Below are positions 1 through 7,115 of a stretch of 14,643 nt of DNA, piece by piece. Below the pieces are notes generated by a model. It worked only from the letters and a program-made list of their open reading frames with translations, was not told where the DNA came from and searched no databases. The stretch's first letter is position 1; the number at the start of each line of letters is the position of its first letter. The DNA is taken from positions 1-14,643 of the forward strand of contig JAPPJA010000567.1 in the NCBI GenBank assembly GCA_028874675.1. The letters run 5' to 3'. Position numbers and translations under genes: made by a program. The stretch is from Chloroflexota bacterium (GTDB lineage Bacteria; Chloroflexota; Dehalococcoidia; Lucifugimonadales; UBA3495).

Positions 1-65
1 GCGACGATGAACAGGATGCGGGCCGGAAGCTGGCCCTCAAGCTGAGAAAGGAAAAGTTCTTCTGA
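1..65 (+). CDS. C-terminal end of a gene cut by the left edge, probably electron transfer flavoprotein beta subunit
   Basis: An open frame enters from the left edge and stops at a TGA at 63-65, giving about 20 residues that end in KLRKEKFF. The tail is charged and helical, like the C-termini of many EtfB proteins, and the next gene on the same strand is a clear etfA. The usual bacterial order is etfB then etfA, so EtfB is the natural guess. Twenty residues cannot prove the family, and the call rests mostly on gene order. An 84-base gap with a hairpin separates it from etfA. Confidence 0.45.
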   Translation, partial: DDEQDAGRKLALKLRKEKFF

Positions 66-99
66 TTAATACCTCGCAAACAGCAAGAACCTTAATTGA

Positions 100-120
100 A
101 GGGAGCTTATCCTGCTCCCT
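100..120 (+). promoter_or_regulatory. Intercistronic hairpin between probable etfB and etfA
   Basis: A perfect 7-bp inverted repeat (AGGGAGC at 100-106, GCTCCCT at 114-120) encloses a 7-base loop. No T-run follows (GGTTATAGAC), so it does not look like an intrinsic terminator. It could be an mRNA processing or stabilising stem that sets the ratio of the two ETF subunits. That role is inferred. Confidence 0.45.
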
Positions 121-149
121 GGTTATAGACAAAACTGATGGAGGTCCTC

Positions 150-1148
150 ATGGCGGAGGGCAATGGCGTCCTGATAATCGGAGAAACCCAGGCCGACGAG
201 CTTAGCCTGGCATCCCAGGAAATCCTGGCCGCGGGCCGCAAAATAGCTGACGACTTGGGTCAGGAACTGGCCATTGCGGTGTTTGGCAGCGCCGTTGACG
301 TTCCTGCCCGACAGGCTGTTGCCCAGGGCGCCGACCGGGTTTATTCGGTCACCAGCCCGTTGCTGGCTGAGTTCCAGGTTGAACTATACCTGGCCGCCGC
401 CGACATTTTGTGCCGGGAAACTGTCCCTGCTGTTGTCCTGGTCGCCCGCACCAACCAGGGTCGTGAGGTCGCGCCCCGGCTGGCCTTCAGGCTGGGCGTC
501 GGCCTGGCCCAGGACTGCCTGGAGGTTTCCGTTGACACGGCAACGGGCACCCTCCTGGCCAACCGGCCCGTTTACGGGGGGAACGCCGTGGCGGTTGTCA
601 GCTGCAACCAGTCTCCCCAGGTGGCGGCCGTGCGCCCCAAGGTCTATGTACCGCTGGAGCCTGATCAGTCTCGGCAGGGAGAGGTGGTTTCCTTCCCAGT
701 TGACCTGGATGAATCCATGGTCCGAAGCAGGGTCATAGAAGTAGTCAAGGAAGAGGCCGAGGGAGTAAAGCTGGAAGATGCCAGCATCGTTGTTTCCGGC
801 GGGCGCGGGCTGGGTGGCCCCGAGCCCTTTGCCAAGCTGGAGGAACTGGCGAAATTACTGGGCGGCGCAGTGGGAGCTTCCAGGGCCGCGGTGGACTCGG
901 GCTGGGTCCCGGCCAGCTACCAGGTTGGCCTCACTGGCAAGACCATTACCCCGGACCTTTACATAACTATCGCCATTTCCGGCGCCAGCCAGCACATGGC
1001 CGGTTGTTCGGGTTCAAAGGCTATCGTGGCCATCAACAAAGATGCCGAAGCCAATATTTTCCGTGAAGCCCGCTACGGCGTCGTTGGAGACTGGGAGAAG
1101 GTCCTGGCCGCTATGACTGAAACCGTCAGGGAGCTGGTGCAGGAGTAA
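150..1148 (+). CDS. etfA: Electron transfer flavoprotein, alpha subunit (FAD-binding)
   Basis: This is the alpha subunit of the soluble heterodimeric ETF, which takes electrons from acyl-CoA and other flavin dehydrogenases and passes them to the quinone pool. The 332-residue product has the N-terminal ETF alpha/beta domain followed by the FAD domain. Visible FAD-domain motifs are SGGRG (216-220), GASRAAVDSGW (243-253), TGKT (262-265), ISGASQH (276-282), SKAIVAINKD (289-298) and YGVVGD (309-314). An upstream in-frame ATG at 138 exists. However, GGAGGT at 140-145 lies inside that extension and sits 4 bases before the ATG at 150, so 150 is preferred. The gene is convergent with panC, 33 bases downstream, with no clear hairpin between them. 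Confidence 0.95.
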   Translation: MAEGNGVLIIGETQADELSLASQEILAAGRKIADDLGQELAIAVFGSAVDVPARQAVAQGADRVYSVTSPLLAEFQVELYLAAADILCRETVPAVVLVARTNQGREVAPRLAFRLGVGLAQDCLEVSVDTATGTLLANRPVYGGNAVAVVSCNQSPQVAAVRPKVYVPLEPDQSRQGEVVSFPVDLDESMVRSRVIEVVKEEAEGVKLEDASIVVSGGRGLGGPEPFAKLEELAKLLGGAVGASRAAVDSGWVPASYQVGLTGKTITPDLYITIAISGASQHMAGCSGSKAIVAINKDAEANIFREARYGVVGDWEKVLAAMTETVRELVQE

Positions 1149-1181
1149 GACCGCAGGCTACGGAAAGCAGGGGATGCCGAC

Positions 1182-2018
1182 TTACCCCAGCAGCACATTA
1201 TCAATGAGCCGGGTTGAGCCGAGCCTTGCCGCCGTGGATACCATAGCAGGGCCCTCAATCCGGCCCATTTCTTCCAGGGTGTCAGCGTCGGCTACGCTGA
1301 CGTAGTCTATCTCCTCCAGCAACGGTTCCGCCTTCAGGAGCGCGTGAGCGGCCGCTCGCAGGACGGCTGCATCGCGTTCTCCTTCGTCCCAAAGCTGTCT
1401 TGCCTGCGTCAGGGCCCGGTAAATCACCGGCGCCGCCCTGCGTTGCTCAGGGGTCAGGTAGGCGTTTCGACTGCTTAGAGCCAGGCCATCGGAGTCCCGT
1501 ACCGTTGGTACCGCTACGATCTCCACACCCAGGTTCAGGTCGCGTTCCAGTTGTCGTATAACCGCGAGCTGCTGCCCGTCCTTTTGACCGAAATAGGCCC
1601 TCTCCGGCTTGATTACACTTAATAGCTTGGTTACTACGGTAGCAACACCTCGAAAATGCCCCGGACGGGCCGCCCCTTCAAGCCTCTGGCCCATGCCCCC
1701 CGGATCTACCCGCGTATCGAAGCCTGGGGGATAAACTTCCTCCGGAGTCGGGGCGTAAACCAGGTCCACGCCTTCCGACTCAAGCAACGCCAGGTCTCGG
1801 TCCATGTCCCGTGGGTAGGTGGCCAGGTCCTCCTCTGGGCCAAACTGCGTGGGGTTCACGAAGATGGAAGCGGCCACGGAAGTATTCTCCTTCCGCGCCC
1901 GCCGCACCAGCGCCAAATGCCCTTCGTGCAAAGCCCCCATGGTGGGTACCAGCCCCAGTGGACGGGGACAAGAACGGACAGATGATGTCGTGTCGTTGTT
2001 GCTGGTCAGGACGATCAT
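1182..2018 (-). CDS. panC: Pantothenate synthetase (pantoate--beta-alanine ligase)
   Basis: The enzyme catalyses ATP-dependent condensation of pantoate with beta-alanine to pantothenate, the last step before coenzyme A synthesis proper. It acts in the cytoplasm as a dimer. The 278-residue product matches the usual length. Class I nucleotidyltransferase signatures are present: PTMGALHEGH (25-34, containing the HIGH-like HEGH), FVNPTQFG (53-60), GVATVVTKL (124-132), YFGQKDGQQ (142-150) and the KMSKS-like LSSRN (181-185). The ATG at 2018 leaves about 24 residues before the PTMG motif, normal for the family. No strong Shine-Dalgarno is visible upstream, so the exact start is less certain than the gene. 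No panB or panD lies beside it. The herA-like gene is 134 bases upstream on the same strand. Confidence 0.95.
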   Translation of the reverse strand: MIVLTSNNDTTSSVRSCPRPLGLVPTMGALHEGHLALVRRARKENTSVAASIFVNPTQFGPEEDLATYPRDMDRDLALLESEGVDLVYAPTPEEVYPPGFDTRVDPGGMGQRLEGAARPGHFRGVATVVTKLLSVIKPERAYFGQKDGQQLAVIRQLERDLNLGVEIVAVPTVRDSDGLALSSRNAYLTPEQRRAAPVIYRALTQARQLWDEGERDAAVLRAAAHALLKAEPLLEEIDYVSVADADTLEEMGRIEGPAMVSTAARLGSTRLIDNVLLG

Positions 2019-2152
2019 TTTTGGAATCGACTTGGAAACAGGATCAGCGAGTTGCCCGACATGTGGCTATCCGGGCTGGAATTCACCTTAGCACGAGCGC
2101 CCTTTCGGCGGACCCCCGAGGATTAAGGTAACGAGATCAGCAATGAATGTCT

Positions 2153-3850
2153 CTAGCTGAATAACTCGTCAATCTGACGTTCGAGCCTCTCGGCGTCAGA
2201 TTCGCCAGGCCTGGTATCTTCAAAGGGCGCCAGGTTTACGTTCCCTGTCAGGCTGGCATAGGACTCGGGCGTACCATATTCCCGCGTATGGATAACCACC
2301 GGCATGGGAACGGCGTGGCCGAATACCAGGGCTTGTTGTTTCTCTTCCAGCCTGGACAGTACTACCCGCAATTGCCTGCCGCCGGCTGCGCCGGCCAGCA
2401 CCGAGTCAATATCCCTTTCGTTGTCCAGCGCGCAAGTAAACCTGGTGCCAAGCTGGCTCATAACCTCCGAGTCAATCCCGCCGGGCCGCTGGTCAATAAT
2501 CATCAGGGTAACGTTGTACTTGCGCAATTCCCTGGCAATATTGGCAAAGGTGGTCTGAGAAGAAATGGCGGGATTCAGAAACCTGTGGGCCTCCTCAATT
2601 ACTATCACCAGGGGCCGCGGGTCTTTTCCCTGTCCACCCTCGGCTTCCTCTTTGAGCTCCACGTACCGCTCGTGAATGCGACGCGTCAGCAGGTTACTGA
2701 CCAGAATATAGGCGTTGAGGTCCCTGCCGTAGCGTCCAAACTCCAGGACTACGTGCTTGCCTCGCTCCAGGTGCTCAATTATCCTGGCGGCTGCGTTGTG
2801 ACGGTTGCCCTCCTCCAGGAAAGGATATCGCCGGAAGCGCGAGAGGCGGTTGTGCAGGGCGCCCAGCGCTGCCCGATTGACTCCCAGTTCATCGGCCAGG
2901 TCTCCTGTTTCCGGCCCCTGCCTGGCGAGAAACTCGCTCATCCAGTTGCCGCCGAACCGCTGTTGCAGGTTGAAGCACGCCACCGACGCCACGTCGGACA
3001 GGCTCAGGTTGTCCTTGAGAAGTTCGATGTCCTCGGGTTCAATTTCGCCGTAGCCTATTGAGACTACTTCATCGGCCGAAGAGCCGCGGCGCCGTGAGCT
3101 TTCCGCATCGAGAGTGAAGGTTGAGACATAAGAGGGGAAAAGCTGCTTCAGCCCCTTGACGTGGCGGTTGCGGTCCGTGTCCTGGCCGCTCCACCCGTAT
3201 TCACTGTGCATATCGAATATGAGCGACGATGCGGTCCCGCCCTGCAGGATGCCCACCAGAAGCAGGCGAGTGAGGAAGGTCTTGCCTGTACCGCTCTTGC
3301 CAAATACGCCAAAGGAACGGCGGACCAGGTTGTCCAAATCCAGGCAAACCCGGGTATTCATGTCCAGGGGGCTGCCAATCCAGAAGTGCTGGTTATCCTC
3401 GCGCCCAAAAACCGAGGCGACGTCGTCCTCCGTGGCAGGAAAGGAGGGCGAAAAATGGGAGGGCACGGTCTTGGCCGCTGCCGGTCCTTCCCCTCCGTCG
3501 CCGGCCAGCGGCAGGGCAAGGCTTGGCATTACCGAGACCACTCCGTAGGCCATCGTGCCGGACAGGACCTCCAGCAGCATGGGGTCGTCGCTTTCAGGCG
3601 GTGAATGACGAATGCCAGAGTCGGAAGTGGAAAGCTCCAGGTCGGTAATGACGCCGAAAAACCGGTATCGCTTCCCCTGAATGGTGACAAAGGTGCCTAC
3701 CTTCACGTCTTCTATCAGCGTGCTGCCCGAAGGATGCAGCCGGATTTCCACCCCGTCAGAAAGAGAACCTCCCACAACCATCCCAAAGGGCGCCGAGCGA
3801 GGCAGGAACCCGTCCCCATTTGCGCCATGGAATGAAAAACCGCCAGTCAC
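2153..3850 (-). CDS. HerA-family ATPase / DNA translocase with N-terminal HAS-barrel
   Basis: This is a 565-residue P-loop ATPase of the HerA/FtsK superfamily. HerA forms hexameric rings that translocate DNA and, with the nuclease NurA, resects DNA ends in archaea and some bacteria. An N-terminal beta-rich HAS-barrel-like domain lies at about 22-75. Walker A is GKSGTGKT (184-191), Walker B is LVIVIEEAH (414-422), IIDQRP (451-456) fits the sensor region, and LGTR (467-470) may supply the arginine finger. The C-terminus has the HerA-like segment QALVFGHAVPMP (506-517). The start codon is GTG (3848-3850), overlapping the TGA of the HAS-barrel gene as GTGA, so translation is probably coupled. No NurA-like gene is visible in the window. 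A role in repair, recombination or defence is inferred. Confidence 0.9.
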   Translation of the reverse strand: MTGGFSFHGANGDGFLPRSAPFGMVVGGSLSDGVEIRLHPSGSTLIEDVKVGTFVTIQGKRYRFFGVITDLELSTSDSGIRHSPPESDDPMLLEVLSGTMAYGVVSVMPSLALPLAGDGGEGPAAAKTVPSHFSPSFPATEDDVASVFGREDNQHFWIGSPLDMNTRVCLDLDNLVRRSFGVFGKSGTGKTFLTRLLLVGILQGGTASSLIFDMHSEYGWSGQDTDRNRHVKGLKQLFPSYVSTFTLDAESSRRRGSSADEVVSIGYGEIEPEDIELLKDNLSLSDVASVACFNLQQRFGGNWMSEFLARQGPETGDLADELGVNRAALGALHNRLSRFRRYPFLEEGNRHNAAARIIEHLERGKHVVLEFGRYGRDLNAYILVSNLLTRRIHERYVELKEEAEGGQGKDPRPLVIVIEEAHRFLNPAISSQTTFANIARELRKYNVTLMIIDQRPGGIDSEVMSQLGTRFTCALDNERDIDSVLAGAAGGRQLRVVLSRLEEKQQALVFGHAVPMPVVIHTREYGTPESYASLTGNVNLAPFEDTRPGESDAERLERQIDELFS

Positions 3851-4425
3851 AGCCGCGCCCTCCTCAGGATAGAGCTGAGGCGCGCCGAGTCGCCGACCAT
3901 TTCCCTGGAAAGTATTTGTCCGGCCCGCTTGAGGAACGCTTCCCCTTCCTCTCGACTTGTGGAGGCTTCGCGAAGGCAGGCAACCATTACCTCGTCCGCC
4001 ATGGGGGGACCCGAGTTCAGCAGGAACCTGGTGAATTCCAGGTTTTCCGTGAACGTGGCCACCAGATCCCGGGGACAGACAGTCACAAAGGCGTGAATTG
4101 GGGGTGGCACAGGCGGCAGCAGCTGCGCCAGCTTGCCGCCGCTCTCGTGCCCTACGATCAAAGCCTCCAGCCGCGTGGTCAAGAGACGCTCCAGTTGAGG
4201 ATTCTCCCGGTAAATGTCCTCCAGTGTGCGGGCGTCTCTACCCCGGGCAATTACCGGTCGGCTGGGGTCCAGGGGTTCCGTGCGTATTGACTGCACCACC
4301 GCAATCGCGGGGGGATCTCCGACGGACAGGAATGTCCCCAAGGGTGGCGCGCCGTACAACTCGTAACACTGCACGGTCAGCGCCCGAGAATCCGCTCCAA
4401 TGATTTCCCCCACCCGCTGAGACAT
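3847..4425 (-). CDS. HAS-barrel domain protein, partner of the HerA-like ATPase
   Basis: The 192-residue protein begins with a short beta-rich domain (about 4-62; VGEIIGADS, APPLGTFLSVG, PVIARG) resembling the HAS-barrel that caps HerA and related ATPases. A helical part with LPPVPPPIHAFV (about 103-114) and a charged helical C-terminus follow. From memory, cyanobacteria carry a protein of similar layout beside a HerA-like ATPase. No nuclease motif, signal peptide or membrane segment is visible, so it does not look like NurA. It is first in the minus-strand unit, overlaps the ATPase gene by four bases, and has a TATAAT promoter about 50 bases upstream. It may cap or adapt the ATPase ring. The fold call is pattern-based and the function is inferred. 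Confidence 0.7.
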   Translation of the reverse strand: MSQRVGEIIGADSRALTVQCYELYGAPPLGTFLSVGDPPAIAVVQSIRTEPLDPSRPVIARGRDARTLEDIYRENPQLERLLTTRLEALIVGHESGGKLAQLLPPVPPPIHAFVTVCPRDLVATFTENLEFTRFLLNSGPPMADEVMVACLREASTSREEGEAFLKRAGQILSREMVGDSARLSSILRRARL

Positions 4426-4474
4426 TTTTCGCTTGTTTTATCCCTTTCTGATGTTGGCAGCGCCCCGAAATGTA

Positions 4475-4502
4475 ATTATAACCCGGTCTGGGCGCCTGTC
4501 GT
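4475..4502 (-). promoter_or_regulatory. Sigma-70-type promoter for the HAS-barrel/HerA unit
   Basis: On the minus strand, ACGACA (4497-4502) lies 16 bases before a perfect TATAAT (4475-4480), about 50 bases upstream of the ATG at 4425. The -35 element matches consensus at 4 of 6 positions. Confidence 0.6.
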
Positions 4503-4548
4503 CAGTATCAAATGTCACATGGGGGCCTTTTCCGGCAACCCCGTCACG

Positions 4549-4575
4549 TTAACATAATTCTGCCCATGCTATAAT
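4549..4575 (+). promoter_or_regulatory. Extended -10 promoter for the 6PGDH-like oxidoreductase
   Basis: TTAACA (4549-4554, 5 of 6) is followed after 15 bases by TATAAT (4570-4575). TG at 4567-4568 makes a perfect extended -10 (TGCTATAAT). AGGAG (4596-4600) then precedes the ATG at 4612. The same extended -10 nonamer recurs at 7002-7010. Confidence 0.7.
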
Positions 4576-4611
4576 TTCCTCCTTCAAATTTACCCAGGAG
4601 AAGTACCCTCA

Positions 4612-5508
4612 ATGGACATCAATACTGTTGCAATCTTGAGCCCGGGAGATATGGGCCACGCCGTTGGTCAGCGCTTGCGAGAGAATGAACTTGACGTTAT
4701 TGCCTGCCTGTCGGGCAGAAGCGAAAGAACTCGCGCACTGTCCGAAAAGGCGGGCATCAGGGACGTAGAGAATATGGAGGAGCTGGTGGCCCAGTCGGAC
4801 CTCATAATGTCCATGACCGTGTCCGCCGCCGTCCCTTCACTTTGCCGGGAAGTGGCCGACGCCATCAAGTCCACCGGATCGGATACCCTGTTCGCCGAAT
4901 GCAATGCCATCGCCCCCCAGCTTACCCGCGAAATGGAGCCTGTCATTACCGGCTCTGGGGGCCGCTTCGTGGATGTCTCGATCATCGGCGGCCCGCCCCG
5001 CCCCGATTACAGTCCCCATTTCTACGCTTCGGGCGAGCAAGCAGCCGAATTCGAGCAGCTTAACGACTTTGGATTGACCGTCATCAGGCTGGACGGGGAG
5101 GTTGGTCAGGCCTCGGGCATCAAAATGTGCTACGCCGCAATGACCAAGGGTTCCTGGGCCCTCTATTCCGAGCTGTTGATGGCGGCTGAACTCATGGGCC
5201 TTACCGAACCCCTGCTGGAAGAGTTTCGCTCCGGACAGTCCTCCGTTCTGCAGAGGATGGAGCGCACCATCCCTACGGTCCCGCCTCGCTCCCGCAGGTG
5301 GGTCAGCGAAATGGAAGAAATCCGCGACACCTTCGCTCACTTGGGAATGACGCCGCACCTGTTCGAAGGGGTCGCAGAAATGTACCGGTTCATTGGCAGC
5401 ACCCCGCTGGGCGAGGAATTTCCCGAGTCCCGTGACCGGGAACGCACCTTTACCGAGACCATCAGGTTGCTGTCGCAATATGTTCAGGACGGGCAGGGCG
5501 GGCGCTGA
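4612..5508 (+). CDS. NAD(P)-binding oxidoreductase of the 6-phosphogluconate dehydrogenase-like / DUF1932 family
   Basis: The 298-residue product starts with a Rossmann domain: beta-strand VAILSPGDMGHAVG (6-19), where SPGDMG stands in for GxGxxG. A beta-hydroxyacid dehydrogenase-like core follows, with VDVSIIGGPPRP (120-131) and the GIK..YAAMTKG segment (169-180) whose Lys171 fits the catalytic lysine of this superfamily. The C-terminal third, with RRWVSEMEEI (228-237) and a GMTPHLFEGVAEMY stretch (245-258), resembles DUF1932. Such proteins probably oxidise or reduce a small hydroxy- or keto-acid with NAD(P), but the substrate is unknown. The AGGAG at 4596-4600 supports the ATG at 4612. The gene stands alone between its own promoter and a strong terminator. 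Confidence 0.85.
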   Translation: MDINTVAILSPGDMGHAVGQRLRENELDVIACLSGRSERTRALSEKAGIRDVENMEELVAQSDLIMSMTVSAAVPSLCREVADAIKSTGSDTLFAECNAIAPQLTREMEPVITGSGGRFVDVSIIGGPPRPDYSPHFYASGEQAAEFEQLNDFGLTVIRLDGEVGQASGIKMCYAAMTKGSWALYSELLMAAELMGLTEPLLEEFRSGQSSVLQRMERTIPTVPPRSRRWVSEMEEIRDTFAHLGMTPHLFEGVAEMYRFIGSTPLGEEFPESRDRERTFTETIRLLSQYVQDGQGGR

Positions 5509-5546
5509 CCACGTCTCCCGTACGGACCTGAACCTGGCCACAAGAA

Positions 5547-5573
5547 GGGCCCCGGCGTTGGTTGCCGGGGCCC
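5547..5573. terminator. Bidirectional intrinsic terminator between convergent genes
   Basis: A perfect 10-bp GC-rich stem (GGGCCCCGGC 5547-5556, GCCGGGGCCC 5564-5573) has a 7-base loop and AGTTTTC after it on the plus strand. On the minus strand the stem is followed by TTCTTG. It sits 39 bases after the oxidoreductase stop and 30 bases beyond the cupin stop, serving both convergent genes. Confidence 0.9.
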
Positions 5574-5602
5574 AGTTTTCGCCCAATTGACCTGGGAAGG
5601 GG

Positions 5603-5968
5603 TTAGGGTTCGGTCTGCTCGGTCTGACTGCCCTTGACCGTGACGGTTATGTGCGCCATGGCAGTGTCACCCGGGGCGCCGTGCCAGTGATTCTCTCCGG
5701 CCGGAATGATTACCACGTCGCCAACGGTAATTTCGACCTCTTCATCGTCCGTGGCCACTGTGCCCGTGCCTACGGTGACGATCAGGATTTGGTCGCCGCT
5801 ATGCTTGTGGAACTTGTTGCGGGAACCAGCGCTGAAGCTGACCACGCCAAAATTGAAATTGCTGCTGTCGCCGGCCTCGAATGGGGCCTGCCTGGTAACT
5901 ATATTACCGGTAAACAGCGCGCTGGTTGCCTCTTCGGTGGGCACGGAACTGATCTTGACGACTTTCAT
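5603..5968 (-). CDS. Small single-domain cupin protein
   Basis: The 121-residue product is a single conserved beta-barrel. Cupin motif 1 is present as HKH-SGD-Q (His54, His56, Gln60) and motif 2 as GDVVIIPAGENHWH (83-96; His94, His96). The usual motif-1 Glu is Gln here, leaving a His-rich metal site; the metal and substrate are unknown. Small stand-alone cupins can be dioxygenases, isomerases, metal-binding or ligand-sensing proteins, so no reaction is assigned. The start at 5968 is set by AGGAGG (minus strand, 5975-5980) six bases upstream. A longer open frame extends further but lacks such a site and runs into the promoter region. The C-terminus is polar (SQTEQTEP). The gene diverges from ferritin across 366 bases. 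Confidence 0.85.
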   Translation of the reverse strand: MKVVKISSVPTEEATSALFTGNIVTRQAPFEAGDSSNFNFGVVSFSAGSRNKFHKHSGDQILIVTVGTGTVATDDEEVEITVGDVVIIPAGENHWHGAPGDTAMAHITVTVKGSQTEQTEP

Positions 5969-6140
5969 GGGCTTCCTCCTTGCTTTCCTTGAAAACTTCG
6001 TTCGTCTTGTAGCTGCACTTCTGGCCGGGACCTGTATTTCTGCTTGGCCTCGGGCCGCAGATAATATAACCTTTGCAGGTTGGCAAGTCCATACTCTTCC
6101 GTTTGTCGGCGCTTCCGGTTTTCCCGGACCGGACAGACGA

Positions 6141-6166
6141 TTGCAGGCAGTGCGCCCGGCCTGCAA
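6141..6166. promoter_or_regulatory. Perfect 8-bp inverted repeat, possible operator between cupin and ferritin genes
   Basis: TTGCAGGC (6141-6148) and GCCTGCAA (6159-6166) form a perfect inverted repeat with a 10-base spacer. A third TTGCAGG half-site lies at 6073-6079, next to the probable cupin promoter. The spacing suits a dimeric regulator; no known box is recognised. Confidence 0.45.
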
Positions 6167-6287
6167 ATCCCTTGCTCCCCGCCTCCCGAGTCAAGACAAT
6201 ATGCGCTTGCCTGGACTGCTGCCTGGGCGCCACGTAGTTCAAAACAGGGCAATTGGCGAATCCGTCGCCCACTCTGGGCGCGCCGCC

Positions 6288-6298
6288 TGTTATATAAT
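6288..6298 (+). promoter_or_regulatory. Promoter -10 region for ferritin
   Basis: TGTTATATAAT contains TATAAT (6293-6298) and alternatively an extended -10 (TG at 6288-6289, then TATATA at 6291-6296). No good -35 is visible. It lies 36 bases before the ATG at 6335. Confidence 0.5.
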
Positions 6299-6334
6299 GA
6301 ATGGACGGACAATTTTGACCTTGGAGTTCCCCTT

Positions 6335-6841
6335 ATGGCGTTAAACCAGACCATTCAGGAAGCGTTGAATCGGCACATAAATGAAGAGTTCTACGCCTCT
6401 TACCTGTACCTCTCAATGTCGGCCTATTGCGATTCTGAGGATTTGCCCGGGTTTGCTCACTGGCTGCGGATACAGAGTCAGGAAGAGTATGCGCATGCGA
6501 TGAATCTCTTCGACTTCGTGCAGGACAGGCAGGGAAGAGTGACCCTCCTTCCCATAGAGCAGCCCACGGTGGAATTCGGCTCCGTCCTCGATGTCATGGA
6601 GGCTACCCTGGCCCACGAGCAGGAAGTCAGCCGCTTGATTAACCGGCTTTACGAACTGGCCTCCCAGCAGAGCGATTATCCGACCCAGGTTCACCTGCAG
6701 GCCTTCATTACCGAGCAGATTGAGGAGGAGAAAACGGCCGCCGACATAATTGCCAAGCTGCGCATGATTGGCGAGGATTTCAGCAGCCTGCTTCTGCTGG
6801 ACAATGAACTTGCAACGAGGCAATTGACGCCTGGGCTCTAG
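6335..6841 (+). CDS. ftn: Non-haem ferritin (FtnA-type)
   Basis: This is an iron-storage protein that oxidises Fe(II) and mineralises Fe(III) inside a 24-subunit shell. The 168-residue length fits bacterial ferritins. Compared with E. coli FtnA from memory, the ferroxidase residues are present: Glu18, Glu51 and His54 (in QEEYAH), Glu95 (in AHEQ), Gln128 and Glu131 (in TEQIEEEK). There is no bacterioferritin-type haem Met pattern that I can recognise. The start at 6335 has GGAG (6323-6326) eight bases upstream; the open frame continues to about 6080 but without support. It is the only plus-strand gene of its unit and diverges from the cupin gene, so the palindrome between them may regulate it by iron or redox state (inferred). 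Confidence 0.93.
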   Translation: MALNQTIQEALNRHINEEFYASYLYLSMSAYCDSEDLPGFAHWLRIQSQEEYAHAMNLFDFVQDRQGRVTLLPIEQPTVEFGSVLDVMEATLAHEQEVSRLINRLYELASQQSDYPTQVHLQAFITEQIEEEKTAADIIAKLRMIGEDFSSLLLLDNELATRQLTPGL

Positions 6842-6850
6842 GCCTGTTTG

Positions 6851-6949
6851 CCCTTCGGCTAAAGGTCAGGCCTGGCTCAGGTCTCGCCCGCCTGGTATCT
6901 GAGAGCGTTGGGAATCCCTGGCGTTCAGGGTTCAGGACAGGCCGAAGGG
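6851..6949. repeat. Long-range 9-bp inverted repeat downstream of ferritin
   Basis: CCCTTCGGC (6851-6859) and GCCGAAGGG (6941-6949) are perfect complements about 80 bases apart. The enclosed sequence has several short CCTG/CAGG complements, so the whole could fold as a branched structure. No T-run follows. It may be the ferritin 3' end structure or a degenerate dispersed repeat. Confidence 0.35.
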
Positions 6950-7001
6950 TTGAATTGCCAGATTCCGACCCGGACAGCCGATTCCATACGGGTAAACCAT
7001 C

Positions 7002-7010
7002 TGCTATAAT
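7002..7010 (+). promoter_or_regulatory. Extended -10 promoter for the zinc-ribbon gene
   Basis: The nonamer TGCTATAAT is identical to the one at 4567-4575. The -35 region is weak (TTCCAT at 6982-6987, 17-base spacer). Transcription would start near 7017, giving a leader of about 100 bases before the TTG start at 7116. Confidence 0.6.
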
Positions 7011-7115
7011 CGACTGCGGAATGAGTTAAGGTTTTTTCCCGTGGGTAGTTGCCTCAGTTGCGCTGACGCCGGATGACCTCGACCAGGCCAAATCTTTTTT
7101 TGAGGAGGTCGGCAG

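Larger units (their letters stand above)
5969..6334. other. Divergent cupin/ferritin intergenic region
   Basis: This 366-base stretch holds no convincing gene. The cupin ribosome-binding site lies at 5975-5980. An AT-rich minus-strand -10-like patch (TATTAT on the minus strand, plus-strand 6061-6066) has TTGCCA (6081-6086) upstream of it, but the spacing (14 bases) is poor. A perfect palindrome lies at 6141-6166, the ferritin promoter at about 6288-6298, and the ferritin GGAG at 6323-6326. Open frames across it in several directions have no ribosome-binding site and no family likeness. Confidence 0.6.

Noticed and set aside
1149..1181. Possible terminator between convergent etfA and panC
   Set aside because: The 33-base gap shows no stem of useful length and no T-run.
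2288..3061. Plus-strand open frame (257 codons) opposite the HerA gene
   Set aside because: It is the complement of conserved ATPase sequence including the Walker B region, with no domain of its own.
4837..5586. Minus-strand open frame (249 codons) opposite the 6PGDH-like gene
   Set aside because: It runs through the terminator at 5547-5573 and has no family likeness. The plus-strand Rossmann protein is convincing.
5969..6354. Upstream extensions and overlapping minus-strand frames before the cupin gene
   Set aside because: The AGGAGG at 5975-5980 fixes the cupin start at 5968. The upstream frames cover the promoters and palindrome and are not protein-like.
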